Program-made: the position numbers and the translations under genes
Source: Treponema sp. UBA4232
GTDB lineage: Bacteria > Spirochaetota > Spirochaetia > Treponematales > Treponemataceae
Length of the DNA stretch: 8,478 nt
Direction of reading: 5' to 3'
NCBI GenBank assembly: GCA_002396325.1
Contig: DGXM01000150.1
Span: 1-8,478 of the forward strand
Notes under the pieces: model-generated
Seen by the model: the letters and a program-made list of their open reading frames with translations, nothing else
Told to the model about the DNA's origin: nothing
The model's database searches: none
Shown: in pieces, positions 1 through 6,777 of the stretch
Layout of the letters: each line of letters begins with the position of its first letter
Position numbering within the stretch: position 1 is the stretch's first letter

Positions 1-36
1 TTGTTTCATGCTGAAGCCCTGCTGTGTGCAATGATT

Positions 37-49
37 TCCTGCATCAGGA
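37..49 (-). terminator. Small hairpin just after the C-S lyase gene (weak terminator candidate)
   Basis: TCCTG, a 3-base loop and CAGGA form a perfect 5-bp stem starting 2 bases past the stop codon of the minus-strand lyase gene. No T-tract follows on the minus strand, so it does not meet the usual intrinsic terminator pattern. It could be a short 3'-end stabilising hairpin or chance. Confidence 0.2.
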
Positions 50-50
50 C

Positions 51-1217
51 TCAGCGTTTCAAGGATTCTGAAAGTGCCTTTTTCAATCTTTCAAGTCCGT
101 CGGTCAATCTTTGTCTGGGGCAGGCTATGTTCATCCTGAAAAAAGTCTTTCCGTTTCCGCGGTATTCTGCACCGTCGTTCAGATAAAGTCCGGTGGTATT
201 CCGTATAAAGCGGCAAAGCTCCTCTGAATCGGCGGTGTAGGCACTGCAGTCGAACCAAAGCAGGTAAGTGGCCTGTGAAGGAATGAGCTTTAATGAAGGA
301 ATGTTTTTTTCCACGCATTCCCGCACAAGGCATTTGTTTTGGAAGATGTATTCCCTCGCCTGATCAAGCCATTCTCCTCCTTTTGTGAATGCCGCAACAG
401 ATGCCTCCACCGCGAAGGAGTTGGGTTCGGCAACTTCATCAGTGTTGAGTCCCCTCCAGATTTTATGACGCAGCACCGGATTCGATGCAAAGACCGCCGC
501 CGTCTGAAGTCCGGGGATGCTGAACGCTTTTGTGGGAGCCACCGCCGTAATGCTGATGTTTCTGCATGTCCCGCTGGCTTTGGCAAAAGGAGTGTATTCG
601 CAGCCGGGGTCGGTAAGGTCGCAGTGGATTTCATCTGAAAAAACGGTGACATTGTTGGCCGCGCAGATTTCACCGATTTTCCTGAGAGTGTCTGCATCCC
701 AAATCTTTCCCACGGGGTTGTGCGGATTGCAGAGGATGAGCATTGAGGCCTGGGGGTCGGAAGCCTTTTTGCAAAGCAGGTCAAAATCAACTGAATAAGA
801 GCCGTTTTTATACGAAAGCGGACACTCTTCAATGAATCTTCCGTTGTTGTAAATGGAATTGAAAAAAATATTGTAAACGGGAGTCATCACAATCACTTTT
901 TCAGCAGGACTTGTGAATTTTCTTACCGCAGAGGAAATTGCCGGAATCACCCCTGTGCAGAAAACAAGGTCCGAGCGTGAGATTTCATAGCCGTGTCTTG
1001 TCTTCCACCACGAAATGTAGGCATCATACCATCGTTCGGGAATTTCCGTGTATCCGAAAATGCCTCTTTTTGCCACTGCCTCCAAAGCCTGAGTGATTGC
1101 CGGGGAAGTTTGAAAATCCATATCTGCAATCCACATTGGAAGTTCCCCGGGACCCACGTTCCATTTTACAGAATCGGTGCCGCGTCTTTCGGTGAGAATG
1201 TCGAAGTCGTATTTCAT
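51..1217 (-). CDS. patB: MalY/PatB-family PLP-dependent C-S beta-lyase (cystathionine beta-lyase / cystalysin-like)
   Basis: A 388-residue fold-type I aminotransferase-like enzyme. Family members cleave the C-S bond of cystathionine, cysteine or related substrates to give a thiol or sulfide, pyruvate and ammonia in the cytoplasm. Visible features: the N-terminal WIADMDF segment (residues 29-35), the NPHNPVG loop (164-170), SDEIHCDL (195-201) with Asp196 expected to contact the PLP ring nitrogen, APTKAF with the Schiff-base lysine Lys230, and RMNIACPR (361-368) with Arg361 as the likely carboxylate-binding arginine. Length is normal for the family (E. coli MalY about 390 residues). The start is an ATG that overlaps the DUF3737 stop as ATGA, with only a weak A-rich GGAAAAG upstream, so translation is probably coupled to the upstream gene. 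Treponema denticola cystalysin, a haemolytic cysteine desulfhydrase, belongs to this family. The exact substrate and any haemolytic role cannot be read from sequence. Family assignment is secure, substrate is inference. Confidence 0.93.
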   Translation of the reverse strand: MKYDFDILTERRGTDSVKWNVGPGELPMWIADMDFQTSPAITQALEAVAKRGIFGYTEIPERWYDAYISWWKTRHGYEISRSDLVFCTGVIPAISSAVRKFTSPAEKVIVMTPVYNIFFNSIYNNGRFIEECPLSYKNGSYSVDFDLLCKKASDPQASMLILCNPHNPVGKIWDADTLRKIGEICAANNVTVFSDEIHCDLTDPGCEYTPFAKASGTCRNISITAVAPTKAFSIPGLQTAAVFASNPVLRHKIWRGLNTDEVAEPNSFAVEASVAAFTKGGEWLDQAREYIFQNKCLVRECVEKNIPSLKLIPSQATYLLWFDCSAYTADSEELCRFIRNTTGLYLNDGAEYRGNGKTFFRMNIACPRQRLTDGLERLKKALSESLKR

Positions 1218-2074
1218 TTTTCTTTTCCGTTGATTGTGATTTTTGTGTTTTCCGCATTCACGGCATTGTCGTCAAAAATCAGTTCGCCGATTCCTGCACA
1301 GGAGATGGAGCCTCCGAGCGGGTTCTTTACGCTTTTTATTGAAGACCTGGTGGTGACGTCAACTGTGGAATATTCGAATGCAAGATTTGTATTCAGAATC
1401 ACGCAGTCAACAATCTTGAGGTTTTTCATATAGCAGAATCCCTGAAGACTTTCCAAAGTGCAGTGTTCGAACGTCACGTCTTCGGAATTCCATCCGGTGT
1501 ATTCGCCTGAAATGTAGGAATTCTTCACAGTCACATTTTTACAGTTCCAGAATGCGTCTTTTGAAATCAGTTTGGAATTTGTTACGGTCACATTTGAACA
1601 GCCGTCGAAACTGTAATTTCCCGCAAGATTCAATCCGTCGATTGTGAGATTCGAACTGTTCATTGCAAAATAATCGCCGCGTGCAAGCATTTTGTGAATT
1701 TTTATGTCGGAGCAGTTCCAGAGTGTTTCATCGGCATGGGGAAAATCCACATTTTCAAGAACTGCGCCGCTTACTCTGCGAAATCCTTTTGGTGCCTGGT
1801 AAAGACAGTCTGTGAGCGAGATGTTTTTTGTGTACCAGATGCCGGCCCGTGCCATTTCAAAAAAGGAGGAGTCCCTTACGGTTACATCCGAGCAGTACCA
1901 TAGCGGATATTTCCATTGGAACGATGTGTTTGTGACGGTGATGTCTGAACTTTCCTTGAGAGGCGATTCCCCGTCGGAAAAAATGCAGTCAACAATGTCT
2001 GCACCGCGGGTCATAAAAAGAGCCCGTTCGCCGGTCAACTGTTTTTCTCTGTATTCTATTCTGGTCTGTTCCAT
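1214..2074 (-). CDS. DUF3737-family right-handed beta-helix protein
   Basis: A 286-residue protein that I recognise as DUF3737 from segments such as KYPLWY (residues 55-60), FFEMARAGIWYTKN (71-84), GDYFAMNS (133-140), NYSFDGC (153-159), DAFWNC (173-178) and LAFEYSTVDV (231-240). The chain is built of degenerate rungs of the form aromatic-x-N/C/S-x-N/D-V-T-V followed by a polar turn. The N/D positions fall at 123, 142, 161, 180, 199 and 218, an exact 19-residue period, as expected for a solenoid beta-helix. There is no signal peptide or membrane segment, so it is probably cytoplasmic. The ATG at 2074 is preceded by GGAAGG (2081-2086) at suitable spacing, supporting this start. It is the first gene of an operon with the C-S lyase, with a 4-bp stop/start overlap. 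The biochemical function of DUF3737 is unknown to me; linkage to a C-S lyase hints at a shared pathway but proves nothing. Confidence 0.9.
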   Translation of the reverse strand: MEQTRIEYREKQLTGERALFMTRGADIVDCIFSDGESPLKESSDITVTNTSFQWKYPLWYCSDVTVRDSSFFEMARAGIWYTKNISLTDCLYQAPKGFRRVSGAVLENVDFPHADETLWNCSDIKIHKMLARGDYFAMNSSNLTIDGLNLAGNYSFDGCSNVTVTNSKLISKDAFWNCKNVTVKNSYISGEYTGWNSEDVTFEHCTLESLQGFCYMKNLKIVDCVILNTNLAFEYSTVDVTTRSSIKSVKNPLGGSISCAGIGELIFDDNAVNAENTKITINGKEK

Positions 2075-2108
2075 AATTTACCTTCCGCAGTAGTCTCCGA
2101 ACAGTCAT

Positions 2109-2137
2109 ACTCTATCACATCAATTGAATTGTGTCCA
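2109..2137 (-). promoter_or_regulatory. Candidate sigma-70 promoter for the DUF3737-lyase operon
   Basis: On the minus strand TGGACA (2137-2132, 5 of 6 to the -35 consensus), a 17-base spacer and TAGAGT (2114-2109, 4 of 6 to the -10 consensus) precede the DUF3737 gene. The predicted start near 2102 would give a leader of about 28 nt containing the GGAAGG ribosome binding site. A consensus TATAAT also lies on this strand at 2142-2137 but lacks a convincing -35 partner. Confidence 0.45.
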
Positions 2138-2217
2138 TTATATTTGTATGCGTTTTTTATTTTTCCGTGTGATTTTGGAGAATCTGTAAAAAAAATCGGA
2201 TTAGTTTTCTCCGGCTG

Positions 2218-2245
2218 TTTACTTTTGGATAAAATGTTCTATAAT
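2218..2245 (+). promoter_or_regulatory. Promoter of queD with start site at the initiation codon
   Basis: TTTACT (2218-2223, 4 of 6 to consensus), a 16-base spacer and a perfect TATAAT (2240-2245). Counting from the -10 box, +1 falls on base 2252, which is the A of the queD ATG. There is no purine-rich Shine-Dalgarno sequence between the -10 box and the ATG. The promoter itself is fairly persuasive; the exact start site is inferred. Confidence 0.6.
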
Positions 2246-2251
2246 ATAAGT

Positions 2252-2641
2252 ATGTTTGAAGTCAGAGTTGAAGCCGGATTTTCAGCGGCGCATTTTTTGA
2301 GGGATTACCACGGCAAGTGTGAGAATCTGCATGGTCACAATTACAAAGTGTATGCCCACGTAAGGGGAAACAATCTTGATGCGGGCGGTATGCTTCTGGA
2401 TTTTTCCATTTTGAAAAAGGCACTGCGCTCAGTCTGCAGTGAGCTTGATCACACGAATCTGAACGATATGGACGATTTTGATCAGAATCCTTCGGCGGAG
2501 CGGATTGCATATTACATTTACTGTGACATTTTGAAAAAATTGCCGGAATATGTGTACACTGGAGACAAGGAAGCGAATCATCTTTATGCCGTGGATGTGT
2601 TTGAAACCGACACCAGCCGCGCCCGGTACACGATTTATTGA
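2252..2641 (+). CDS. queD: 6-carboxytetrahydropterin synthase QueD (6-pyruvoyl-tetrahydropterin synthase family)
   Basis: A 129-residue protein of the PTPS/QueD family, which converts dihydroneopterin triphosphate to 6-carboxy-tetrahydropterin, an early step of queuosine and other 7-deazapurine synthesis. Visible motifs: zinc ligands His14, His27 and His29; the CENLHGH motif (23-29), whose Cys23 in CxxxHGH is typical of QueD; NPSAE (79-83), the family NPTAE-like motif; the Asp66-His67 pair in ELDHTN; and Glu118 in VFETD, the pterin-binding glutamate. The reading frame stays open upstream to a TTG at 2129 and an ATG at 2234, but family N-termini match MFEVRVEAGFSAAH starting at 2252, and the upstream extension would run through the promoter. 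No Shine-Dalgarno sequence precedes 2252, consistent with a leaderless mRNA. No other queuosine genes lie in the window, so QueD from the queuosine route is the preferred reading over a eukaryote-type PTPS. Length is normal. Confidence 0.92.
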   Translation: MFEVRVEAGFSAAHFLRDYHGKCENLHGHNYKVYAHVRGNNLDAGGMLLDFSILKKALRSVCSELDHTNLNDMDDFDQNPSAERIAYYIYCDILKKLPEYVYTGDKEANHLYAVDVFETDTSRARYTIY

Positions 2642-2855
2642 AAATGGAAAATCCTGAGGTGTCTTTGGGAAATTTCCAGGAAAAAAGTTTTTCGAGATGC
2701 CCTTGAGCAATTCAAAAGTCATATTTTTCACTTGACTCATTCGAAAAAACAGCCTCGTAAAAATCTGCCGGGAGAATTCTGAAAGCCGAGGACTGTTTGG
2801 AACCTCCCCGGATGAAATCTGTCTTTAGAGTTTTCTGTAATGAAACGGAGATTAT
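2642..2855. other. Intergenic region between queD and sbcD with several small palindromes
   Basis: No credible gene is visible in these 214 bp. After the queD stop are the palindrome GGAAATTTCC (2668-2677), an enclosing TCCTG/CAGGA pair (2652-2656 with 2677-2681) and GAAAAA/TTTTTC (2680-2685 with 2688-2693), which might together end queD transcription, though no clean GC stem plus T-tract is present. Further on, TTGACT (2732-2737) is a good -35 for sbcD but has only a poor -10 (CGTAAA, 2756-2761). A bulged stem pairs 2768-2774 (CCGGGAG) with 2804-2811 (CTCCCCGG), giving a possible leader hairpin upstream of sbcD. The sbcD ribosome binding site CGGAG ends at 2850. Confidence 0.4.
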
Positions 2856-3977
2856 ATGAAGATAATGCATCTTTCTGATTTGCATCTTGGAAAACACGTG
2901 AATAAATTTTCCATGATTGAGGACCAGCGGTACATTCTGGACCGTATTGTGGATGTTGCGGATCAGGAAAAACCTGATGCCGTGATTATCGCCGGCGATG
3001 TTTACGATGTGCCGCAGCCTCCCGTTGAAGCGATGGAACTGCTTGACGATTTTTTGGACAATCTTTCGAAAAGAAATCTTCACGTTTTTGAAATAAGCGG
3101 AAACCACGACTCTGCGGCACGCATTGCATTCGGAAACAAAAGACTCGTGGAAAAAATGCATATCTCGCCGGTGTATGCCGGAAATGTGGAATGTATCCGG
3201 CTGAATGATGAATATGGTCCTGTTGATTTTTTTATGCTTCCGTTTGTTAAACCCGTCATCGTGCGTTCCATTTATCCGTATGAAAAAATCGAAGATTACA
3301 CGGATGCAGTGAAAGCCGCCGTTTCCCATATGAAAATAGATTCTTCTCACAGAAATGTTTTGATTGCGCATCAGTTTGTGACTGGTGCGGAAAGATGTGA
3401 TTCGGAGGAGCTTTCCATCGGAGGTCTGGACAATGTTGACGTAAGCGTTTTTGAACCGTTCGATTATGTTGCGCTGGGGCATATCCACAAAGGACAGAAG
3501 GTTTTCCGCGAGACAGTCCGGTACAGCGGGACTCCGCTAAAATATTCGTTTTCGGAAATCAATCACAAAAAATCTGTGACGGTAGTGGAATTCGGTTCTG
3601 GAAAAAATCCTTCAATCAGGACAGTGCCGTTGAAACCTCTGCGTGATATGCGTGAAATCAAAGGCTCTTATGATGATGTCGTGAATCTTCAGAAAAGCGA
3701 TGACTATCTGCACATTGTCCTTACCGATGAAAACGAAGTCCCCGACGCAATTTCCGAGCTTCGGAAAATCTTCCCGAATGTGATGAAACTTGATTATGAT
3801 AATTCACGCACAAGGTATATGGCAGACGAAACGGACGGTGTGGAAAATGCGGTTAAAATACACCCCTTTGATTTGTTCACGCGTTTTTTCAGGGAACGCA
3901 CGAATTCGGAAATGAACGAAGACCAGAAAAAATTTGTGCGTCAGGTTGTTGCTGAGATTTGGGAGAAAGACGAATGA
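2856..3977 (+). CDS. sbcD: SbcD nuclease subunit of the SbcCD (Mre11-Rad50-type) complex
   Basis: A 373-residue Mre11-type metallophosphoesterase that works with SbcC as an ATP-dependent double-strand exonuclease and single-strand endonuclease, cutting DNA hairpins and blocked or protein-bound DNA ends. All phosphoesterase motifs are visible: Asp8-x-His10 (LSDLHLG), Gly47-Asp48 (AGDVYD), Gly82-Asn83-His84-Asp85 (SGNHDS), His172 (IAHQF) and Gly208-His209-Ile210-His211 (ALGHIHKG). These supply the ligands of a two-metal Mn site. The C-terminal third (about residues 260-373) is the capping and SbcC-binding region, ending in an acidic/lysine helix. The ATG at 2856 follows ACGGAG with 5 bases spacing. 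It ends in an ATGA overlap with sbcC, which is typical of this operon and implies coupled synthesis. Length is close to that of known SbcD proteins (about 390-400). Confidence 0.97.
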   Translation: MKIMHLSDLHLGKHVNKFSMIEDQRYILDRIVDVADQEKPDAVIIAGDVYDVPQPPVEAMELLDDFLDNLSKRNLHVFEISGNHDSAARIAFGNKRLVEKMHISPVYAGNVECIRLNDEYGPVDFFMLPFVKPVIVRSIYPYEKIEDYTDAVKAAVSHMKIDSSHRNVLIAHQFVTGAERCDSEELSIGGLDNVDVSVFEPFDYVALGHIHKGQKVFRETVRYSGTPLKYSFSEINHKKSVTVVEFGSGKNPSIRTVPLKPLRDMREIKGSYDDVVNLQKSDDYLHIVLTDENEVPDAISELRKIFPNVMKLDYDNSRTRYMADETDGVENAVKIHPFDLFTRFFRERTNSEMNEDQKKFVRQVVAEIWEKDE

Positions 3978-6754
3978 GACCATTGAAGCTTACCATGCAG
4001 GCGTTTGAGGGCTATACCCGGAAGTGCGAGATTGATTTTGAAACATTCGGAAAAGGAGGACTTTTTTTAATCTGCGGCGACACAGGTGCCGGAAAGACCA
4101 CGATTTTTGATGCCATAAAATATGCGCTCTACGGAGAGCCTAGCGGTGATTTCAGAAAAGAAAAAATGCTCCGTTCGCTGAATGCAGGGCCGGAAAATCC
4201 CACTTTTGTTGATTTTTCCTTCGAGATTAAAGGGCATCAATACCGCATAAAAAGAAATCCGGAGTATACCGGTCTCAATAAAAAAGGCACGGGTGAAAAA
4301 TTCATCGCTTCCGATGCAACGATATGGGATGAAAATGGAAATCCTCTGGCTACCAAGGTGAAGAACGTAACTGAAAAAGTTGTTTCGCTTCTTGGAATTG
4401 ACGGTTCACAGTTCAACAGTATAGCGATGATTGCCCAGGGTGATTTTTACAAAGTTCTCAATTCCTCCACTGAAGAGCGTCGCAATATTTTCCGGAAGAT
4501 ATTCAGTACGGAAAAGTTTGTGGCACTGCAGGAAAGATTCAAGAGTGAAGTGTCGATGCTTGACGGGCGCGACAAGGATATCCGCGGCAAGATAGCTTCA
4601 ACTCTTTCCGATGTTTCTTATGAGCCGGGCTCTGTCGCAGAGGGAACATTCACCGACAAGATTCTATTAAAGGATTCTCTTTCCGAACTTGAACGTCTGA
4701 TTGCCGAAGATGAAAAAGCGCAGGATGATTTTAAAAAGAATATTGCAGAGATGGAAGCAGCGTATGACAGGATGCTTGAGCAGGACAATGTCTACAAAAT
4801 GATTTGCAAAGAAAAGGAGACTCTGGAAAAATACAAGGCCTCCCTTGCGGAATCCTCTGACGCTGTAAAAGTCTGGAGTGAAAAATCCGAGGCTCTTTCA
4901 CTGCGTAAACCCGAACTGGAGGAACTTTCCTCGAAGATTACGCTTTTCACTGACAGCCTTCCGCGCTATCTGGAGTATGACAAAAAAAAGACCGAGCTTG
5001 AAAATCTCTCTGGAAAAATTTCGGTGATGGAAAAAAATCTGCTTTCTAAAAAAGAGCAGGTGGAGCTTTTGTCGCAGAAAGTCGAGTCGGACAAAGAGGC
5101 TCTCAATGCATTTGACGGTGTTGATGTCGCGTTCGAAAAGGTGTCGCAGGAAATTGAAAATGTGACGGAAACCGGAATCAAATGCAAAAAGGCAAACGAC
5201 GGAATTTCAGCATGGAAACTGATGGAGGCGGAATCGCTCGAAGCTCAGAACAATATGAAGGAAAGTCTTTCGCTTTATGAAAACATCTCCACTGAATACA
5301 ATTCTGCAATGAAGCTTTTCCTTTCGGCGCAGGCAGGACTGCTTGCTGAAAATCTTAGGGAATCGATGCCGTGTCCTGTATGCGGTTCAACCCATCACCC
5401 GGCGAAAGCCGTGAAAGTGCAGGGAGCCCCATCGCAAAAGCAGCTTGATTCTCTTAAGAAAAAACGCGATGATGCTGAAAAAACTGCGAAGGATGACGCT
5501 CTGTCCTGCGAGTCTCTGAAAAGTGCCGCAAATGAAAAGAAGTCGTCGCTTGAAGAAACTGTTTTTGAACTTTGCGGGGAAAAAGACCTTCTTGCCGCGG
5601 AAAAGTGTCTTGAGGAAAAACGCAGCTTTCTTCGTGCCGGGCTTGTAAGTCTTCAGGAAAAAGCAAAGACTCTTTCTGCAGACAAAAAGAAAAAAATCAC
5701 TCTGTCTGCTTCGATTGAAGAAGATGAGACGAAATTGAAATCGCTTAATGATGAAATCCACGGAATTGAAACGGAACTTGCTTCGTCAAAGGCTTCCTAT
5801 GCCACTGGTTTGAGCAACCTGAATGAGATGAAAAAAAATCTTCCATACAATAACCGGGCGGAAGTGGAAGGAAAAATCAGAAGTCTCAAGGATGATTACG
5901 ATGCTCTTGAAAACGAAATGAAAAATGCATCCGACAACAAGGCCCGTGCGGAAAAGGAAAAGGCCGGCTTTGAGGGTGCGGTGAAAAAACAGAAGGAAAC
6001 TTTGGAGAATCTTTCAAGACAGATTGAAGACTACGAATCTTTCGATGGAATAAAAAATCATAAGGATTTGGAGGAATGCAGCCTCAGAATTGAAGAGGCC
6101 CGTAAAAAGGACAAACTGATTTCGATGCGTTTTGAAAGCAACAGAAATTGTGCAAAGAAAATCAATGAGTATCAAAAAGAGCTTGACGATGTGCTTTCAA
6201 AAATCCAGTGGATGAAGGATCTTTCAGATGTGGCCTCTGCTTCCAAAACAAAAAACGGAAAATTGGATTTGGAGACTTATGTGCAGATTTCGATGTTCGA
6301 TAAAATACTGCGCTATGCGAACAAACGCCTGTTTGCAATGACGGATGGTCAGTATGCCTTGGTCCGCAGAAAGGACAGCATGGACGACAGGGTGATTTTT
6401 GGACTTGACCTTGATGTGCATGATTATTCCAACGGTGGAAACAGACCGGTGCAGACGCTTTCAGGAGGAGAATCTTTCGAAGCCTCGCTGGCTCTTGCTC
6501 TTGGACTTTCCGACTGCATACAAAGCGATGCCGGCGGTATTGAAATGAACTGCATGTTTGTTGACGAGGGATTCGGAACTTTGAGTGATGAGCCTTTGCG
6601 CAAAGCCACGGATACTCTGCTTTCACTTTCGGAGGCAGACAAACTTGTGGGAATTATTTCTCATGTGGAGTCTCTCAACAACAGGATAGACAACAAGATT
6701 GAAGTGACTAAGGATTTGTCAGGCGGCAGCTCTGCGAAAGTAGTCACCGCCTGA
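3974..6754 (+). CDS. sbcC: SbcC ATPase subunit of the SbcCD (Mre11-Rad50-type) complex
   Basis: A 926-residue Rad50-like SMC-family ATPase. In order: Walker A GDTGAGKT (residues 35-42) with Lys41; Q-loop Gln155 in IAQGDFYKVL; a long Glu/Lys/Ser-rich coiled coil (about 215-450); the zinc hook CPVC (Cys467 and Cys470) followed by GSTHHP; the returning coiled coil (about 480-770); the ABC signature LSGGES (829-834); Walker B ending FVDEGFG with Asp864 and Glu865; and the switch histidine His897 in ISHVES. The head domain binds SbcD and DNA, and ATP binding gates nuclease access. Total length is somewhat shorter than E. coli SbcC (1048), mostly in the coiled coils, and within family range. The ATG at 3974 overlaps the sbcD stop; GGGAG (3961-3965) lies 8 bases upstream. 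A TTG 15 bases earlier is in frame, but the ATGA-coupled ATG gives the expected MRPLKLTMQAFEGY start. All key residues are intact. Confidence 0.97.
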   Translation: MRPLKLTMQAFEGYTRKCEIDFETFGKGGLFLICGDTGAGKTTIFDAIKYALYGEPSGDFRKEKMLRSLNAGPENPTFVDFSFEIKGHQYRIKRNPEYTGLNKKGTGEKFIASDATIWDENGNPLATKVKNVTEKVVSLLGIDGSQFNSIAMIAQGDFYKVLNSSTEERRNIFRKIFSTEKFVALQERFKSEVSMLDGRDKDIRGKIASTLSDVSYEPGSVAEGTFTDKILLKDSLSELERLIAEDEKAQDDFKKNIAEMEAAYDRMLEQDNVYKMICKEKETLEKYKASLAESSDAVKVWSEKSEALSLRKPELEELSSKITLFTDSLPRYLEYDKKKTELENLSGKISVMEKNLLSKKEQVELLSQKVESDKEALNAFDGVDVAFEKVSQEIENVTETGIKCKKANDGISAWKLMEAESLEAQNNMKESLSLYENISTEYNSAMKLFLSAQAGLLAENLRESMPCPVCGSTHHPAKAVKVQGAPSQKQLDSLKKKRDDAEKTAKDDALSCESLKSAANEKKSSLEETVFELCGEKDLLAAEKCLEEKRSFLRAGLVSLQEKAKTLSADKKKKITLSASIEEDETKLKSLNDEIHGIETELASSKASYATGLSNLNEMKKNLPYNNRAEVEGKIRSLKDDYDALENEMKNASDNKARAEKEKAGFEGAVKKQKETLENLSRQIEDYESFDGIKNHKDLEECSLRIEEARKKDKLISMRFESNRNCAKKINEYQKELDDVLSKIQWMKDLSDVASASKTKNGKLDLETYVQISMFDKILRYANKRLFAMTDGQYALVRRKDSMDDRVIFGLDLDVHDYSNGGNRPVQTLSGGESFEASLALALGLSDCIQSDAGGIEMNCMFVDEGFGTLSDEPLRKATDTLLSLSEADKLVGIISHVESLNNRIDNKIEVTKDLSGGSSAKVVTA
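6719..6754. terminator. Inverted repeat across the sbcC stop codon, between convergent genes
   Basis: TCAGGCGG (6719-6726) and CCGCCTGA (6747-6754) form a perfect 8-bp GC-rich stem with a 20-base loop. The right arm includes the sbcC TGA. It lies 24 bases from the hisF stop, in the only place where either convergent transcript could end. No T-tract follows on either strand, and the arm is coding sequence, so a terminator role is only a possibility. Confidence 0.25.
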
Positions 6755-6777
6755 GACTTCCTGAAGAATCCGATTGT

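Noticed and set aside
2129..2251. N-terminal extension of queD from TTG 2129 or ATG 2234
   Set aside because: Family members start at the position of ATG 2252; the upstream stretch contains the -35 and -10 boxes and shows no conserved protein pattern.
2712..3488. 258-codon open frame on the minus strand across the sbcD 5' half
   Set aside because: It lies antisense to sbcD, whose metallophosphoesterase motifs are all intact. The translated product is a His/Ile/Arg-rich shadow with no recognisable domain.
5387..5761. 124-codon minus-strand open frame inside sbcC
   Set aside because: It is antisense to the zinc hook and coiled-coil region; Lys/Glu-rich coding sequence commonly gives Phe/Leu-rich open frames on the other strand. 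No start signal or family resemblance.
6162..6626. 154-codon minus-strand open frame over the sbcC C-terminal head
   Set aside because: It overlaps the signature and Walker B coding sequence in antisense and has a low-complexity His/Pro/Arg composition typical of a shadow frame.
2856..6754. sbcCD as part of a defence island or novel nuclease-ATPase system
   Set aside because: All motifs, order and the ATGA overlap match housekeeping SbcCD, and the neighbours are metabolic genes with no phage, toxin or restriction genes nearby.
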